Assembly: GCF_005233835.1 (NCBI RefSeq)
Contig: NZ_SZQA01000017.1
Span: forward strand, 99,924-163,923
Length of the DNA stretch: 64,000 nucleotides
Source: Herbidospora galbida
Lineage (GTDB): Bacteria > Actinomycetota > Actinomycetes > Streptosporangiales > Streptosporangiaceae
Direction: 5' to 3'
Every line of letters begins with the position of its first letter. Position 1 is the first letter of the stretch. The notes below the pieces were generated by a model that was not told the origin of the DNA, made no database searches, and saw nothing but the letters and a program-made list of their open reading frames with translations. This document shows, piece after piece, positions 10,154 through 18,670 of this stretch. The translations under genes were made by a program, and so were the position numbers.

Positions 10154-11333
10154 GCTGCGTCCGGCCCGGCTCTCCTGGGGCGACCTGGTCAGGGTCGGCG
10201 CGGCCGGGCTGCGGGTCCGGCCCGCGCGGGCGGTGCTGTCGGCGCTCGGCATCGCCATCGGCATCGCGACCATGGTCGCCGTCGTCGGGATCTCGTCGTC
10301 GTCCAAGGCCCAGCTGCTGGCCGAGCTCGACCGGCTCGGCACCAACCTGCTGCGGGTCACCCCCGGTCAGAGCCTGTTCGGCGAGCCGACCGCGCTGCCG
10401 GAGACCGCGCTCGCGATGGTCGGCGCGGTCGGACCGGTCGAGGTGGCGGGCGCGACCGGCGACACCGGGACGCCCGTCTACCGCACCGACCGGATCGACC
10501 CCCAGTCGACCGGCGGGCTGACCACGCGGGCCGCCTCTCCCGAACTGCTGCGGGCGCTGCAGACCCCCGTCGCCGAGGGCGTCTGGCTGAACGAGGCCAC
10601 GGTCTCCCTCCGGGCCGTCGTGCTCGGCGCGGTGGCGGCCGACCGGCTCGGGGTGCGCGACGTGGGAGAGCAGCTGTGGATCGGCGGCCGGTGGTGGACC
10701 GTCGTCGGGGTCCTCGCGCCCTCGCCGCTGGCGCCCGAGGTCGACCGGTCGGCGCTGGTCGGGTTCGCGGCGGCCGGGACGTACCTGAACTTCGACGGCC
10801 ACCCGACCACGATCTACACCCGGACCGACCCGTCGCAGGTCGACGCGGTGCGGGCGGTCCTCCCGGCCACCGCCTCGCCGGAGAACCCGGAGGAGGTGGA
10901 GGTCAGCCGGCCGTCCGACGCGCTGGCGGCGCGGGCCGCCGCCGACTCGGCGTTCACCGGCCTGCTGCTGGGGATCGGCGCGGTGGCGCTGCTCGTCGGC
11001 GGGGTGGGGGTGGCCAACACGATGGTCATCTCGGTGCTGGAGCGCCGCAGGGAGATCGGCCTGCGCCGCTCGCTGGGGGCGACCCGGGGCCAGGTGCGCG
11101 GCCAGTTCCTCGCCGAGTCGCTGCTGCTCTCGGGCCTGGGCGGGGTCGCCGGGGCGGTGCTGGGCGGGGCGGTGACGGTGGCGTACGCCACCTGGATGGG
11201 CCTGCCTCCGACGGTGCCGGCCTGGGCGCCGGCCGGGGCGCTCACCGCGACCCTGCTGGTCGGGACGGTCGCCGGGCTCTACCCGGCGATGCGGGCCGCC
11301 CGGATGTCGCCCACCCTCGCCCTGAGCGCTTAA
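10146..11333 (+). CDS. ABC transporter permease, MacB/FtsX type
   Basis: 395 residues with the MacB topology: one transmembrane helix near residues 22-45, a long extracytoplasmic MacB_PCD-like domain, then three C-terminal helices (about 275-300, 325-350, 360-380). The motif [21 protein letters not shown] just after the second helix is the hallmark coupling segment of this permease family. It pairs with the preceding ATPase and adaptor. The stop codon TAA lies inside the repeat element at 11328-11345, so termination or the start of two-component transcription may be regulated here. Confidence 0.9.
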
Positions 11334-11345
11334 CCGGCGTTTACC
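11328..11345. promoter_or_regulatory. Second GCTTAAC/GTTTA element, before the response-regulator gene
   Basis: GCTTAAC-CGGC-GTTTACC repeats the arrangement GCTTAAC-GGGT-GTTTAGC found at 7932-7949. It overlaps the permease stop and lies 24 bp before the response-regulator start. Two copies flanking the transporter genes suggest an operator for that regulator. Confidence 0.45.
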
Positions 11346-11368
11346 CCCGGAACGGCAGGATGCGGACC

Positions 11369-12022
11369 ATGCGGGTGCTGGTGGCCGAAGACGAGAAGGT
11401 GCTGGCCCGGGTCGTGGCGGCCGGGCTGCGCCGGGAGACGATGGCGGTGGACGTCGTGCACGACGGCGACGCCGCCCTGGAACGCGCGCTGACCAACGAC
11501 TACGACGTCATCGTGCTCGACCGCGACCTGCCGGCGGTGCACGGCGACGACGTGTGCCGCCAGCTGGTCGCCCGGCGGATCCCGGCCCGCATCATCATGC
11601 TCACCGCCGCCGGCGACCTGCGGTCGAAGGTCGAGGGCCTGTCGATCGGCGCCGACGACTACCTCGCCAAGCCGTTCGACTTCCCCGAACTCGTCGCCCG
11701 GCTCCGGGCGCTGGCCCGGCGGGTGCCGCTCGCGCACCCGCCGGTGCTGGCGCGGGCCGGGGTGACCCTCGACCCGGCCCGCCGCGAGGTGTTCCGCGAC
11801 GGCCGGTACGTCGCCCTCAGCCCGAAGGAGTTCGCCGTGCTGGAGATCCTGCTGCGGGCCGAGGGCACCGTGGTCAGCGCGGAGGACCTGCTGGAGAAGG
11901 CGTGGGACGAGAACATCAGCTACTTCACCAACTCGGTGAGGGTCACCGTCATGACCCTGCGCAGGAAACTCGGCGACCCGCCCGTCATCGAGACCATCAC
12001 CGGCGCCGGATACCGCCTGTGA
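11369..12022 (+). CDS. OmpR/PhoB-family response regulator
   Basis: 217 residues. The receiver domain (1-118) has acidic residues at positions 8-9, phosphoacceptor Asp51 (VLDRDLP), a conserved Thr in MLTAAGD and Lys in AKPFDF. The winged-helix effector domain (about 128-217) contains LSPKEFAVLEILLRAEG and the SYFTNSVRVTVMTLRRKLG recognition region. An in-frame ATG at 11360 is also possible; 11369 has the better-spaced GCAGGA. It overlaps the kinase gene by 4 bp. It probably controls the upstream transporter operon through the repeat elements at 7932 and 11328. Confidence 0.92.
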   Translation: MRVLVAEDEKVLARVVAAGLRRETMAVDVVHDGDAALERALTNDYDVIVLDRDLPAVHGDDVCRQLVARRIPARIIMLTAAGDLRSKVEGLSIGADDYLAKPFDFPELVARLRALARRVPLAHPPVLARAGVTLDPARREVFRDGRYVALSPKEFAVLEILLRAEGTVVSAEDLLEKAWDENISYFTNSVRVTVMTLRRKLGDPPVIETITGAGYRL

Positions 12023-13137
12023 ACCGCATGCCGATCAGGGCCCGGCTCACCGTCGTCTACGGGAGCCTGTTCTGCGCGGCGGCGCTGGTCCTCGTGATGA
12101 TCAACTACATCGTCGTCAGCAGGCAGCTCACCCGGCGGGTGACGATCCGCCTGCCGCTCGACGACCTGCCGCCGCTCACCGGCGACAAGCAGCTGTTCTT
12201 CTTCAACAAGCAGGTCGAGGACTACCACGAGACGGTGCTGGGCGCCCTGGTCTGGTGGTCGCTGCTCGCCGCCGTGCTGGTCGGCCTGGTCGGCCTGGCC
12301 GTCGGCTGGTACGTCGCCAAACGCGCCCTCGACCCCCTGCAGCACGTCACCGAGACGGCCCGCCGCCTGTCGACCGACACCCTGCACCGGCGCATCTCGA
12401 TGACCGGGCCGCACGACGAGATCAAGGACCTGGCCGACACCTTCGACTCGATGCTCGAACGCCTCGACAACGCCTTCGACGGCCAGCGCCGCTTCGTCGC
12501 CAACGCCTCCCACGAACTGCGCACGCCCCTGGCCATCAACCGCGCGCTGCTGCAGGTCTCCATGTCCGACGGGCTGATCCCCGCGTCGCTGCGGCCGGTC
12601 CGCGACGAGCTGCTGGCGTCCAACTCCCGGCAGGAACGCCTCATCGAGGGCCTGCTCACCCTGGCGCTGAGCGAACGCGACCTGAGCGGACGGGAATCGG
12701 GCGACCTGGCCGAGCTGGCCCGCCCGTCGCTGCTGGCGCACGGCCTGACGGTGTCGCGCCAGTTCCCGGCGCCGGTGATGGGCGACGGGGTGCTGCTGGA
12801 ACGGATGATCCGCAACCTGGTCGACAACGCGGTGACCTACAACGACGATCGCGCCGAGGTGACGGTCCGGACGGGCAACGGAGCGGGCCATTCGTACGTG
12901 ACCGTGGAGAACACCGGCCGCGAGATCGCCCCCGCCCAGGCCGCCCGGCTGTTCGACCCCTTCATCCGCCTCGACCCCGATCGGACGGGATCGGCGGGCG
13001 GGGCGGGGCTGGGTTTGTCGATCGTCCGGGCCATCGCGCGGGCCCACGGGGGGACGGCGGAGGCCCGGCCACGGGAGGGCGGGGGGCTGATCGTGACGGT
13101 CCGGCTACCGCTCCTCGTCGAGGTCGCTGCCGTCTGA
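12019..13137 (+). CDS. Sensor histidine kinase
   Basis: 372 residues starting at a GTG overlapping the regulator stop (GTGA); an ATG three codons later is an alternative. Two transmembrane helices (about 8-33 and 76-98) enclose a short extracytoplasmic loop of about 40 residues. A HAMP domain (about 99-152) follows, then the dimerisation domain with phosphorylated His165 in NASHELRTPL, and an ATPase domain with N-box RNLVDNAVTYN, an F-box-like LFDPFIRL and G-box GAGLGLSIV. The small sensing loop is typical of intramembrane-sensing kinases that respond to envelope stress or peptide antibiotics; that inference rests on topology and on the adjacent ABC transporter. Its 3' end overlaps the converging DUF1648 gene by 33 bp. 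Confidence 0.9.
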   Translation: MNRMPIRARLTVVYGSLFCAAALVLVMINYIVVSRQLTRRVTIRLPLDDLPPLTGDKQLFFFNKQVEDYHETVLGALVWWSLLAAVLVGLVGLAVGWYVAKRALDPLQHVTETARRLSTDTLHRRISMTGPHDEIKDLADTFDSMLERLDNAFDGQRRFVANASHELRTPLAINRALLQVSMSDGLIPASLRPVRDELLASNSRQERLIEGLLTLALSERDLSGRESGDLAELARPSLLAHGLTVSRQFPAPVMGDGVLLERMIRNLVDNAVTYNDDRAEVTVRTGNGAGHSYVTVENTGREIAPAQAARLFDPFIRLDPDRTGSAGGAGLGLSIVRAIARAHGGTAEARPREGGGLIVTVRLPLLVEVAAV

Positions 13138-14118
13138 CCGGGCCGCGTCGTCGGGCTTCGGGGACTCGGCGGCAGAGCGGAGGGCGCGGCGGATCTCCTC
13201 TGCGCCCAGCGCCGCGTGGTCGACCGTCACCGTGAACTCGCCGCCGTCGCGCAGTGCGACCAGCAGGGCCTCGCCCTTGCGGATCAGGACCGCGTGGGTG
13301 CGCAGGTTGCGCAGCCGCCAGCCCCAGCCCCACTGGCTCGGGTCGACCTCGATCGCCTCGGCCGTCTCGATGTCGGCCAGGTCGACGCGGCGCAGCGACG
13401 GCAGCGGCAGCCGGCCGCGCACGGTGAGCGTGCGGCCGTCGAAAACGGCGGTGACCCCCGACCACAGGTGGAGCCCGGCCAGCGAGATCAGGGCCGGGAT
13501 GACGGCCCACTCGCTGCCGACGACGGTCACGCCGAGCAGCAGGCAGGCGGCGGCGAGGGTGTTGCGGAACAGCGGGCGGTTCTCGGCCGTCCCGATCCAG
13601 ATCGACCGGCCCCGGCGGGGCGGCCCGGCCACCGGGTCGTCGGGCAGCGCCTCCTCGTCGTCGCGGCGGCGGCGCAGCGGGCTGACCGCCAGCGCGCCGA
13701 ACACGGCGCCGGCCGCGCCCATGGCCATCACCAGCGCCGGGGCGTAGCCGGGGGAGCGGGCCTCCTGCCAGGTCGGGGCGTCGAGGTTGCTGAGGATCGG
13801 GCCGATCAGGGCTCCGGTGTTCAGCAGCACGATCAGCCCGAGCGCCACGCCCGCGGCCGCGCGGCGGCCGATGGAACCGTCGGGGCGCAGGAACGCGACC
13901 AGGCCGAAGACGGCCCAGACGACGGAGCTGAGGATCAGGTCCTCGACGACGGAGGACCACAGGGAGGCCGCCTGGTCGGGACGGCCCTCGGTGAAGTGGA
14001 CGGCCACCGGGTCGGGCAGGCGGTCCTGGAGCGTCAGCGGCAGGATGGCCGCCGCAAGGTGGATGAGCGCCGGTAAGAGGAGAACCACTCTCGCGAAGTG
14101 TGAGGACGCCCTCTTCAC
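13105..14118 (-). CDS. DUF1648-type integral membrane protein
   Basis: 337 residues with about six transmembrane helices. After the first helix comes LPDPVAVHFTEGRPDQA, the LP-x-PV-x-HF-G-x-PD signature of the DUF1648 family. The C-terminal 100 residues are soluble and resemble a PH-like fold (LTVRGRLPLPSLRRVDLADIETAEAIEVDPSQWGWGWRL). I placed the start at GTG 14118 because it follows the GntR stop (14147); an ATG at 14169 would overlap that gene by 23 bp. YtrA-type GntR regulators are commonly followed by DUF1648 genes, so the pair probably forms an operon responding to cell-wall stress. Molecular function unknown. Confidence 0.75.
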   Translation of the reverse strand: MKRASSHFARVVLLLPALIHLAAAILPLTLQDRLPDPVAVHFTEGRPDQAASLWSSVVEDLILSSVVWAVFGLVAFLRPDGSIGRRAAAGVALGLIVLLNTGALIGPILSNLDAPTWQEARSPGYAPALVMAMGAAGAVFGALAVSPLRRRRDDEEALPDDPVAGPPRRGRSIWIGTAENRPLFRNTLAAACLLLGVTVVGSEWAVIPALISLAGLHLWSGVTAVFDGRTLTVRGRLPLPSLRRVDLADIETAEAIEVDPSQWGWGWRLRNLRTHAVLIRKGEALLVALRDGGEFTVTVDHAALGAEEIRRALRSAAESPKPDDAARSDGSDLDEER

Positions 14119-14146
14119 CTGATGGTCCTGAACGTGCGAGCGGATT

Positions 14147-14536
14147 TCACTGGTCCAGGATCTTGTCATAGCTTGGCCCGCTTTGGAAAGCATGTACCAC
14201 TAGTTCCACCAGCCTGCCCTGAGTCAGCCCCACCCGATGGGCCTCGGCCGCCACGTGGGCGATGGCGCGGGCCAGCCGGGGGTCGCCCACACCGGGCGGT
14301 TGCGCCACCACGACGGTGCCGCGGCCGCGCCGGACCTCCAGCAGGCCCTCGTCCCTGAGCAACGCGTACGCGCGGAGAACCGTGTGGAGGTTCACCTGGA
14401 TGTCATTGGCCAGATCCCTGGCGGGAGGCAGTCGGTCGCCCGTGCGGAGTAGTCCATTGGCCAGAGCGTGGCGGATGCTCCTGGCGATCTGGTCGAACAG
14501 GGGTTCCGCCGAGCTCGGATCGATGCTCAGGCGCAT
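14147..14536 (-). CDS. GntR-family regulator, YtrA subfamily
   Basis: 129 residues. The winged helix is clear: EPLFDQIARSIRHALANGLLRTGDRLPPARDLANDIQVNLHTVLRAYALLRDEGLLEVRRGRGTVV (about residues 10-78). The effector domain is only about 50 residues long, which identifies the short YtrA subfamily. The ATG at 14536 begins the conserved MRLSIDPSSAEPLFDQI. The downstream DUF1648 gene is the likely co-regulated partner. The binding site should be in the 317-bp region upstream. Confidence 0.88.
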   Translation of the reverse strand: MRLSIDPSSAEPLFDQIARSIRHALANGLLRTGDRLPPARDLANDIQVNLHTVLRAYALLRDEGLLEVRRGRGTVVVAQPPGVGDPRLARAIAHVAAEAHRVGLTQGRLVELVVHAFQSGPSYDKILDQ

Positions 14537-14853
14537 GCGGCACTCCCAGCCATCAGCCTGGCCGACGGCACGGTCAGGCGGTTCCACATACCTCGAACGC
14601 GAGGCGCGATCATCTTGACACCGCGTCTGCCCGGCCTGTCGTTACGGCCCCATCTGGTCGCGGTGCCGGCCGGGGGGTCGAGGGCGCCGCCAGGAGTGGC
14701 GTGTTCGAAGGTCGACACCCCCAAGGTTCTCTCATGACTTGTTCTATGACAACTATGTCAACCCGCCTGGCACAGGCAGGCATTTACAGCGTTGTTTGAG
14801 AAGTTATATAACAAGCCAAGTTGGTATCAAGACGGCAACGACCTGGAGTTGGC
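14537..14853. other. Divergent intergenic region between gntR and the sdp operon
   Basis: This 317-bp region has no supportable gene. It becomes noticeably AT-richer near 14730-14825. Symmetric elements include CCTCG-AACG-CGAGG at 14591-14604, nearest gntR, and GTTATATAAC (14803-14812) inside TTGTT...AACAA (14792-14814), 40 bp before the sdpC start. A TTGACA hexamer reads leftward at the ATGTCAA around 14755. Promoters for both divergent operons are expected here, but I cannot assign exact hexamers. Confidence 0.5.
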
Positions 14854-15384
14854 ATGCGACCAATGATCGTCGGAACCATCGTGACCATTTGCGTCATAGC
14901 GGCGGGATCGGCCGCGGCGGCGTCCGACCCGCCGGTGAGATACACGGGAGAAGAGCTCTTCTCGGGCCTCCTCCTCTCCCAGGGCCCGGCGGCGGAGACC
15001 TACGCCGACCTGCGCGGCCCCCACTCGAACGTCGTCTGGACGGCGGCCGAGGCCAGCCGGCTGACCGGCCGCATCAAGGCCCTGGATCCCCGGTTCTTCG
15101 CCTCCTTCAAGGCCGACGTCACCAGCGGCGACCGGGTGCGGGTGCACCGGGCCGCGAATCGGGCGGGCGAACTCGCCGTCAAGGCATACGGGGCCGGCGC
15201 CCTCTCCGAGGCGGCCCCCGCCTCGCCGGGCCTGGCCAAGTTCGTCGTGGTCAACCGCACCATCATGAAGCAGACCAGCGTCGTGGTGAACCAGAACAAG
15301 TACTGGAGCGGACCCGACCCGTCCGCGAGCAAGCTCGACCACGAACGGTGGGCCGACGAGGTGGCCGACCGCCTCGCTCCATGA
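14854..15384 (+). CDS. sdpC: SdpC-family antimicrobial peptide precursor homologue
   Basis: 176 residues with a signal peptide (1 to about 23, MRPMIVGTIVTICVIAAGSAAAA). The mature N-terminus contains YTGEELFSGLLLSQGPAAE, matching the FSGEDYFRGLLFGQGE motif of Bacillus subtilis SdpC, precursor of the secreted SDP toxin. Unlike SdpC it has no Cys after the signal peptide and lacks the hydrophobic toxin core; the equivalent region is short (KFVVVNRTIMKQTSVVVNQNKYW) and then ends with a helix. Start ATG has GGAG five bases upstream. It overlaps sdpA by 4 bp, and sdpB follows. Either a divergent actinobacterial bacteriocin or a degenerate precursor. Confidence 0.7.
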   Translation: MRPMIVGTIVTICVIAAGSAAAASDPPVRYTGEELFSGLLLSQGPAAETYADLRGPHSNVVWTAAEASRLTGRIKALDPRFFASFKADVTSGDRVRVHRAANRAGELAVKAYGAGALSEAAPASPGLAKFVVVNRTIMKQTSVVVNQNKYWSGPDPSASKLDHERWADEVADRLAP

Positions 15385-15944
15385 CGGCGCGGACGGGCGG
15401 CGACCGCTGCCTCGGGGCTGCGACGGTCGCGATCGGGCTGGGCTGGATCGTCGTCATCGGCTATGTCGTGCTCGGGCAGCTGCCCTCGCCGGCGCTCGAA
15501 CTGCCCGGCCAGCGGGTGGTCGCGCGGCACTCCCAGGCGATCGCCCCCCAGGGCTGGGCCTTCTTCACCAAGTCGGCCCGCGATCCGGTGGAGGCCGCCT
15601 GGCAGCGCGACTCCGGCGGGACGTGGCGGCCGGCGTCGTCCGGCCCGCACGCCGGGCACAACCTCTTCGGGCTCGACCGGGCGTCCCGGGCACAGGCCGC
15701 CGACCTGGGCGTCCTGGTCGCCGCGGTGCATGCGGCCCGGTGGGCCGTCTGCGACGACGGCCTGGTGGACGCCTGCCTCGCCCGGGCCGGGGCGGCCTAC
15801 CCGGTGACCAACCCGGCGCCGGCGCCCCTGCTGTGCGGGGAGATCGGGATCACCCGGCGGGAGCCCGTCCCGTGGGCGTGGGCCGACGCCGCCGACCGCA
15901 CCCGCATGCCGGTGACGGCGGTCCGGCTGGAGGTGGCGTGCTGA
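15381..15944 (+). CDS. sdpA: SdpA-family protein, maturation of SDP-type peptide
   Basis: 187 residues with one N-terminal transmembrane helix (about 14-36). The family motif GWAFFTKSARDP is present near residues 57-68, and a Cys-containing C-terminal region follows (CDDGLVDAC, LLCGEIGITRREPVPWAWA). In B. subtilis, SdpA and SdpB are needed to turn pro-SdpC into active toxin. The start overlaps the sdpC stop by 4 bp and its end overlaps sdpB by 7 bp, so the three are co-translated. Assignment is by motif and gene order. Confidence 0.75.
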   Translation: MTARTGGDRCLGAATVAIGLGWIVVIGYVVLGQLPSPALELPGQRVVARHSQAIAPQGWAFFTKSARDPVEAAWQRDSGGTWRPASSGPHAGHNLFGLDRASRAQAADLGVLVAAVHAARWAVCDDGLVDACLARAGAAYPVTNPAPAPLLCGEIGITRREPVPWAWADAADRTRMPVTAVRLEVAC

Positions 15945-16876
15945 CCCGGCTCGGGGCCGCCGTCCGCGCCCGCGCGGAGACGAGCCCCTGGACGAACGTG
16001 TACGGCCTGGCCCGCACGATGCTCGCGGTCGCCACGCTGCTGACCCTGCTGGCGACCGACACCACGAGCCTGTTCCGGCCCGTGGCGGGGGTGCCCGACT
16101 TCCCCAACTGTGATGACATCGCCCAGTACGGCCTGTTCTGCGTCGCCGGCCCCGGGCCGGGCCGCTACATCGGGATCGCCGTCCTGGTGGTCGTGGCGAC
16201 CGGATGGCGGCCCCGGTTCACGGCTCTGCCTCACTGGTGGGTCACGGTCAGCTTCCAGGCGTCCGGCAGCCTGCCCGACGGGGGCGACCAGGTCGCGGCG
16301 GTCATGACGTTGCTGCTGCTGCCGGTCGCGCTCACCGACGGGCGGCCCTGGCACTGGGGACCGGCCGCGCGGGTGGCCGACCCGGCCCGGTCGCTGCTGG
16401 CCTGGTCGGCGTTCCTGGTGGTCCGACTGCAGGTGGCCGGCATCTACCTGCAGGCCTCGATGGCCAAACTCGGACGCGAGGAATGGGCGAACGGGACCGC
16501 GCTGTACTACTGGCTCAACGACCCCATGTTCGGGAGTCCCGAATGGGCCTCCTGGCTGCTCCGGCCGGTGCTGGCCAGCGCCGCCGGGGTCACCCTGCTC
16601 ACCTGGGGGGCGATCGCGGTCGAGTTCGCCCTCGTGCTGGGACTGGTGGCGCGGCGGGAGGCGTGGCCCTACCTGCTCCTCGCGGGGCTCGGCCTGCACG
16701 CGTCGATCGCGCTGCTCATGGGGCTGGGCAGCTTCGCGCTGACCATGATGGCCTGCCTGGTGCTCTATCTGCGCCCGGCGGACACGCCCCTGCCCGGTCC
16801 CGTCCCCATGCCGGTCCACGGGTGGCGTCCCGCCCTGCGGCCCGGCCCTGTTCGTGATCTCTCCACCAAATACTGA
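15938..16876 (+). CDS. sdpB: SdpB-family multipass membrane protein (HTTM type)
   Basis: 312 residues starting at GTG 15938. There are about six to seven transmembrane helices and the HTTM/vitamin-K-carboxylase-like arrangement typical of SdpB, including NVYGLARTMLAVATL near the start and QVAGIYLQASMAKLGREEWANGTALYYWLNDP in the middle, the most conserved part of the family. SdpB works with SdpA in maturation of SDP-type peptides. The next gene, an LmbU-family regulator, begins only 16 bp downstream with no terminator between, so it is probably in the same transcript. Confidence 0.78.
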   Translation: MLTRLGAAVRARAETSPWTNVYGLARTMLAVATLLTLLATDTTSLFRPVAGVPDFPNCDDIAQYGLFCVAGPGPGRYIGIAVLVVVATGWRPRFTALPHWWVTVSFQASGSLPDGGDQVAAVMTLLLLPVALTDGRPWHWGPAARVADPARSLLAWSAFLVVRLQVAGIYLQASMAKLGREEWANGTALYYWLNDPMFGSPEWASWLLRPVLASAAGVTLLTWGAIAVEFALVLGLVARREAWPYLLLAGLGLHASIALLMGLGSFALTMMACLVLYLRPADTPLPGPVPMPVHGWRPALRPGPVRDLSTKY

Positions 16877-16892
16877 GCAACTGGGAGGTGCC

Positions 16893-17609
16893 ATGACCGG
16901 CGGTCCTGTGAACGGTTTGGTCAGGAAAACCCACAACGGCGAGCCCCGGCCCGAAGCGACTCCACAGCGGCTGGGGATCGACCGGTCGGTCGTCACCCGG
17001 CGGACCGGGCTCCAGTTCCCCAACCAGCTCTCCTATCCGGCCTGGGAGCGCATAGGCAAGCAGATCTCGCTGATCTGTGACTCCTCCTCCTGGTGGCTGG
17101 GCGACTGGCTGATCTACGGCGAGCAGGCCTACACCGACCGCTACCGGATGGCGATCGAGCAGACCTCGCTCGACTACCAGACGCTCCGCAACTACGCGTG
17201 GGTGGCGCGGCGGTTCAGCCTGTCGCGCCGCCGCGACAAGCTGAGCTTCGCCCACCACGCCGAGGTCGCCGCCCTGAGCGAGGAGGACCAGGATCTGTGG
17301 TTGCGCCGCGCTGAGCACTTCGGCTGGTCCCGCAACCGGCTGCGGCGCGAGCTGCGCGGCTCGGCCCGGATCGCGGCGGCCGGGGAGGCCCGGCAGGTGG
17401 AAGAGGGGAACGGTGAGCCGAGGAAGCGGGCCCGCGCGGCCCGCGCCGCCGGCCCGGACGGCGACGTGCAGCTCACCTACAGCCAGGAACAACTCGAACG
17501 CTGGAAGCTGGCGGCCAGCCTGCAGAACAGCGACCTGGTCAACTGGATGGTCGAGGCCCTCGAAAGCATCGCCCAGGAGGTCATCGGCCAGAAACAGCCC
17601 GTGGGCTGA
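16893..17609 (+). CDS. LmbU-family transcriptional regulator
   Basis: 238 residues. The central 120 residues carry the family signature almost end to end: RTGLQFPNQLSYPAWERIG, SSSWWLGDWLIYGEQAY, TSLDYQTLRNYAWVARRFSLSRRRDKLSFAHHAEVAAL, and WSRNRLRRELRG, which form a helix-turn-helix region. LmbU is the cluster-situated activator of lincomycin biosynthesis, and relatives lie in several actinomycete antibiotic clusters. The ATG has GGGAGG six bases upstream. It closes the sdp operon, before a strong terminator and next to the biosynthetic cluster, and is the best candidate to read the recurrent GTCYCGCYGGCGRGAC palindrome in the cluster. Confidence 0.88.
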   Translation: MTGGPVNGLVRKTHNGEPRPEATPQRLGIDRSVVTRRTGLQFPNQLSYPAWERIGKQISLICDSSSWWLGDWLIYGEQAYTDRYRMAIEQTSLDYQTLRNYAWVARRFSLSRRRDKLSFAHHAEVAALSEEDQDLWLRRAEHFGWSRNRLRRELRGSARIAAAGEARQVEEGNGEPRKRARAARAAGPDGDVQLTYSQEQLERWKLAASLQNSDLVNWMVEALESIAQEVIGQKQPVG

Positions 17610-17620
17610 CCGGCCGCCTC

Positions 17621-17661
17621 GGGCCGTCTCCGCGTATTCGCGGGGGCGGCCCTTTCCTTTT
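17621..17661 (+). terminator. Strong terminator between the sdp-lmbU operon and the cluster
   Basis: A 14-bp stem (17621-17634 with 17639-17652, two G-T wobbles) with a TATT loop and the tail TTTCCTTTT. It isolates the sdp-lmbU transcript from rfbA. Confidence 0.88.
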
Positions 17662-17740
17662 GTCAATGCCTTTCCGCGATGTTTGCCGCCGCCGGAGTGG
17701 GCGTGCTTATTCTTCAGCGCCTTTAAAGAAAGGACGGATG

Positions 17741-18616
17741 ATGAAGGGAATCGTGCTGGCCGGCGGCAGCGGATCGCGTCTCTATCCGCTCACCCTGGCG
17801 ACCTCGAAACAGCTCCTCGCGATTTACAACAAACCGATGATCTATTACCCGATTTCCGTGCTGATGCTGGCCGGGCTGCGGGACATCCTGGTGATCTCGA
17901 CCCCCGGCAGCCTCCCGGCGCTGCGCAACGTGCTGGGCGACGGCTCCCAGCTCGGCCTGAACCTCTCCTACGCCGCCCAGCCCGAGCCCAACGGCATCGC
18001 CGAGGCGTTCATCATCGGCGCCGACCACATCGGGACCGACCCGGCGGCGCTGATCCTGGGCGACAACTTCTTCCACGGCGCCGGCTTCCCGCGCATCCTG
18101 CGGGCCAGCCGCGAACGCCTCGACGGCTGCGTCCTGTTCGGCTACCCGGTCTCCGACCCCGAGCGCTACGGCATCGGCGAGACCGACGCCGAGGGCCGGC
18201 TCGTGTCGATCGAGGAGAAGCCGCTGCGGCCCAAGTCGGACAACGCGATCACCGGCCTGTACTTCTACGACAACGACGTCGTGGAGATCGCCCGCGCCCT
18301 GACGCCGTCGAAGCGGGGCGAGCTGGAGATCACCGACGTGAATCTGGCCTACCTGAAGCAGGGCCGGGCCCACCTGAACCGGCTCGGCCGGGGCTTCACC
18401 TGGCTCGACACCGGCACCCACGACTCGCTGCTGGCGGCCAGCCAGTACGTGCAGGTCATCGAGCACCGCCAGGGCGTGCGGGTGGCCTGCCTGGAGGAGA
18501 TCGCGCTGCGCATGGGCTACATCGACGCCGACGCCTGCGCCCGTCTCGGGGCCGGGATGAAGAACTCCGAGTACGGCCGGTACCTGATGGAGATCGCGCA
18601 GTCGCTCGGCTCCTGA
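17741..18616 (+). CDS. rfbA: Glucose-1-phosphate thymidylyltransferase (RmlA)
   Basis: 291 residues. Makes dTDP-glucose from glucose-1-phosphate and dTTP, the entry step of deoxysugar pathways. The nucleotide-binding start MKGIVLAGGSGSRLYPLT, the TSKQLLAIYNKPMIYYP motif, LGDNFF (metal/substrate) and EEKP are all intact, and length is standard. Two adjacent ATGs exist (17738 and 17741); AAAGGA is better spaced for 17741. It is the first gene of the sugar route visible here; the 4,6-dehydratase (RmlB) that must follow is not in the window. Confidence 0.95.
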   Translation: MKGIVLAGGSGSRLYPLTLATSKQLLAIYNKPMIYYPISVLMLAGLRDILVISTPGSLPALRNVLGDGSQLGLNLSYAAQPEPNGIAEAFIIGADHIGTDPAALILGDNFFHGAGFPRILRASRERLDGCVLFGYPVSDPERYGIGETDAEGRLVSIEEKPLRPKSDNAITGLYFYDNDVVEIARALTPSKRGELEITDVNLAYLKQGRAHLNRLGRGFTWLDTGTHDSLLAASQYVQVIEHRQGVRVACLEEIALRMGYIDADACARLGAGMKNSEYGRYLMEIAQSLGS

Positions 18617-18634
18617 ATCCGCCCGCAAGAAGCT

Positions 18635-18650
18635 GTCCCGCTGGCGGGAC
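18635..18650. promoter_or_regulatory. Cluster palindrome, copy A (candidate LmbU-type operator)
   Basis: GTCCCGCTGGCGGGAC, 21 bases before the start of the adenylating-enzyme gene and 18 after rfbA. It matches the cluster consensus GTCYCGCYGGCGRGAC at every position. Because it is so near the start codon it might instead form an RNA hairpin (6-bp stem, CTGG loop). Confidence 0.45.
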
Positions 18651-18670
18651 CACGTGAAGGAGCACATGTC

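Noticed and set aside
14591..14604. CCTCG-AACG-CGAGG as another copy of the cluster palindrome
   Set aside because: It lacks the CGCYGGCG core and sits next to gntR, outside the cluster; listed only as a symmetric element of that region.
18244..18260. Possible vanHAX-like or ABC-type self-resistance within the cluster
   Set aside because: I looked for D-Ala-D-Lac ligase, dipeptidase or exporter genes between 17741 and 64000 and found only the antiporter and the Eis-like acetyltransferase. The MacB-type transporter at 9485 is separated by unrelated genes.
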